From positions 1 through 23,521 of the forward strand of contig CAWEHT010000373.1 in NCBI GenBank assembly GCA_963808455.1: a stretch of 23,521 nucleotides of DNA. The letters run 5' to 3'. Below, piece by piece: positions 23,430 to 23,521 of the stretch (its first letter is position 1; each line of letters starts with the position of its first letter). This stretch comes from CAWEHT01 sp963808455 (lineage in GTDB: Bacteria; Chloroflexota; Anaerolineae; CG2-30-64-16). The notes under the pieces were generated by a model that saw nothing but the letters and a program-made list of their open reading frames with translations, did not search any database and was not told the origin of the DNA. A program made the position numbers and the translations under genes.

Positions 23430-23521
23430 ATGTTTACACAAATCCTCGATCCGACTGGAAACCTGTTCGTAACCTGGTTGGTCGCCCTGGTTCCTGTAGC
23501 ACTGCTGCTGTTCCTGCTCGC
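23430..23521 (+). CDS. lldP: L-lactate permease, 5' end only
   Basis: The first 30 codons read MFTQILDPTGNLFVTWLVALVPVALLLFLL and then leave the window. This is the characteristic start of LldP/LctP lactate permeases: a short N-terminus with W/DPxGNxFxT, followed at once by the first membrane helix. The protein would import lactate with protons. Only about 5% of the gene is visible, so the call rests on the N-terminal signature. Confidence 0.7.
   Translation, partial: MFTQILDPTGNLFVTWLVALVPVALLLFLL

Noticed and set aside
1..23521. CRISPR arrays, prophage, toxin-antitoxin or transposase genes
   Set aside because: No regularly spaced repeats, no cas, integrase, transposase or phage structural motifs were seen on either strand.

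Overview
The window is a high-GC bacterial contig with two parts. Positions 1 to about 19,760 look like a Chloroflexota genome, probably Anaerolineae or a relative. The support is a HerA/NurA/Mre11 repair cluster, a DnaB-DnaD-DnaC-type primosome operon, a CIRCE-controlled groESL, and an LCP protein paired with a PP2C-like/beta-propeller membrane protein. From about 19,790 to the end the genes look alphaproteobacterial (Rhizobiales-like): a ketopantoate-reductase-like protein, a DUF427 protein, a YddA/SbmA-type ABC transporter and the start of an L-lactate permease. The change falls in a gene-poor stretch next to a beheaded STAS-domain gene, so a chimeric assembly is the likeliest explanation. 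A real horizontal insertion is not excluded.

Layout. 1-7,642: mostly minus strand. A family 2 glycosyltransferase runs off the left edge. An alpha/beta hydrolase follows, then a plus-strand family 5 uracil-DNA glycosylase whose end overlaps the end of a 3-hydroxyacyl-CoA dehydrogenase. A minus-strand operon reads pseudophosphatase/propeller protein, then LCP, then the dehydrogenase. 7,643-7,924: a compact divergent promoter region. 7,925-12,856: nurA, a small HAS-barrel-like gene, herA and an mre11/sbcD-like nuclease, closely packed, with no rad50/sbcC. 12,893-17,174: a DUF151 nuclease, dnaB, dnaD and a double-AAA DnaC-like loader. 17,216-19,453: two CIRCE sites, promoter, groES, groEL and a strong terminator. 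19,453-19,830: a 51-nt tandem repeat, a STAS remnant and the junction. 19,983-23,521: the alphaproteobacterial genes.

How the genes fit together. The middle 9 kb is a replication and repair neighbourhood. HerA/NurA and Mre11 are expected to process DNA ends, and DnaB, DnaD and the DnaC-like protein to load the replicative helicase. The pseudophosphatase/LCP pair is probably a cell-envelope module. GroESL is under HrcA/CIRCE control.

Data quality. Six genes (nurA, the DUF151 nuclease, dnaB, the AAA loader, groEL and the ketopantoate-reductase-like gene) are broken by eight single-base shifts. Every one is cured by removing one base, and they occur on both sides of the junction. I read them as insertion-type sequencing errors and annotate the repaired genes over their full span. 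No tRNA, rRNA, CRISPR array or insertion sequence was recognised.
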